From CAVXTT01 sp963764685 (GTDB taxonomy: Bacteria > Bacteroidota > Ignavibacteria > Ignavibacteriales > Ignavibacteriaceae): a stretch of 64,000 nucleotides of DNA. Both the position numbers and the translations under genes were made by a program. The stretch spans positions 1 through 64,000 of the forward strand of contig CAVXTT010000007.1 of the NCBI GenBank assembly GCA_963764685.1, given 5' to 3'. Positions within the stretch are counted from its first letter, which is position 1; every line of letters begins with the position of its first letter. Shown here piece after piece: positions 63,451-64,000 of this stretch. Below the pieces are notes generated by a model that had not been told where the DNA came from, searched no databases, and saw only the letters and a list, made by a program, of their open reading frames with translations.

Positions 63451-64000
63451 TTATAGTATCTCTGGTTCATACTTCTTTTTGATCTCGGATACTTTATGCC
63501 TGTTATAATCGGAAACTCCTACCATTAAACCTGCAGTAACAAGTGCAGCGCCGATGATCTGGTATACAGTTACATTTTTTCCGAACAGCAGCATTATGAA
63601 TGGAAGGAATCCCAGCCACAGGTTTGTATACGGTACCCAGAAATGAGCTGCATATTTTGAGAGTTTAAAGAATCCGAAACTGTATATATAACCTGTTAAT
63701 CCGGCAGCCACAACAAATAGGATCGGAAGCCAGTTATTAGGGAATATGCTTCCTTCGAATAATGAAAAGAACCTGTGGGTATCTGTGGTCTTGAATATTT
63801 CTTTTAATTTATCTTGTGTATCAGAAGGAAGATCTTTCTGTATTACATACTCGCCGTCGATTTTATCGTAGTGATGAAGTATAAATTCCTGTTTATCCTT
63901 ATCGAGCTTGGGCAATATTTCGGTTTCAAGTCTTATTACAGGGACTGATGAAGGAAGATGTGCACCCAACACTCCCGCCATTAATGGGAAGAATAATAAA
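63451..64000 (-). CDS. EamA/DMT-family transporter, C-terminal part (5' end outside window)
   Basis: The open frame continues past the right edge (LLFFPLMAGVLG before the first in-window Met), so this is the C-terminal part of a longer gene. A hydrophilic stretch of about 75 residues (LETEILPKLDKDKQEFILHHYDK ... KLKEIFKTTDTHRFF) is followed by four membrane helices with the EamA pattern: WLPILFVVAAGLTGYIYSFGFFKLSKYAAHFWVPYTNLWLGFLPFIMLLFGKNVTVYQIIGAALVTAGLM. EamA proteins export or import metabolites such as amino acids. The long soluble insertion is unusual for the family. The substrate is unknown. Confidence 0.75.
   Translation of the reverse strand, partial: LLFFPLMAGVLGAHLPSSVPVIRLETEILPKLDKDKQEFILHHYDKIDGEYVIQKDLPSDTQDKLKEIFKTTDTHRFFSLFEGSIFPNNWLPILFVVAAGLTGYIYSFGFFKLSKYAAHFWVPYTNLWLGFLPFIMLLFGKNVTVYQIIGAALVTAGLMVGVSDYNRHKVSEIKKKYEPEIL

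Overview
The window reads as AT-rich chromosomal DNA of a free-living Gram-negative bacterium of the Bacteroidota/Chlorobiota/Ignavibacteriota group, most likely an Ignavibacteriota member. The main evidence is a type IX secretion C-terminal tag (SQNYPNPFNP) on a secreted beta-propeller protein at 2.4-4.8 kb, many signal peptides ending in the Ala/Ser-Gln style common in this group, about eighteen outer-membrane beta-barrel genes, and several DcaP/Porin_O_P-like porins. No rRNA, tRNA or CRISPR array was seen. Taxonomy is inferred from these marks only.

Layout. 0-2.4 kb: a GC-rich 3' end of leuA, a Crp/Fnr regulator, then a repeat-rich zone with a decayed IS200/RAYT-type transposase. 2.4-10.7 kb: two large secreted BNR/YCF48-repeat proteins (one with a T9SS tag, one with a dockerin-like tail) around small stress or house-cleaning genes. 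10.7-17.4 kb: a minus-strand sugar operon, RbsB-RbsA-RbsC-type ABC importer plus an exported GH38 alpha-mannosidase. 18-20.4 kb: a divergent membrane pyrophosphatase. 20.5-28.3 kb: outer-membrane barrels, a lipoprotein, a potassium-channel-like protein and a lipoprotein glycerophosphodiesterase. 28.8-36.5 kb: a stand-alone receiver protein, an MscS channel, a PAS/sigma-54 activator, and envelope proteins including DUF4136-like lipoproteins. 36.6-53.7 kb: the most coherent block, all on the plus strand: DcaP porin, exported glutaminase, a broken porin, exported amidohydrolase, barrels, AspT/YidE-type antiporter, malic enzyme, Porin_O_P porin, exported asparaginase, DcuA-type C4-dicarboxylate carrier, an aspartate ammonia-lyase with a signal peptide, and an AI-2E-family membrane protein. 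53.8-64 kb: another DcaP-like porin, two FadL-like barrels, an APC permease, an Nramp transporter fused to a universal-stress domain, a 0.9-kb gene-free repeat zone and the end of an EamA transporter.

How the genes fit together. The 36.6-53.7 kb block looks like a periplasmic route from glutamine/asparagine to glutamate, aspartate and then fumarate plus ammonia, with fumarate or aspartate crossing the inner membrane by DcuA or AspT and malic enzyme working in the cytoplasm. An exported aspartase is the unusual element.

Two window-wide observations matter. First, a family of intergenic elements is built from 11-bp words: two copies (17.5 and 28.5 kb) share an exact design of four words, an 11-bp spacer and four inverted words; looser 11-bp-periodic arrays lie near 1.9 and 63.1 kb. 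Second, more than twenty single-base frameshifts split otherwise coherent genes between 3 and 49 kb and none is evident after that, which suggests local sequence error or very recent decay; functions are therefore assigned to whole spans across the breaks.
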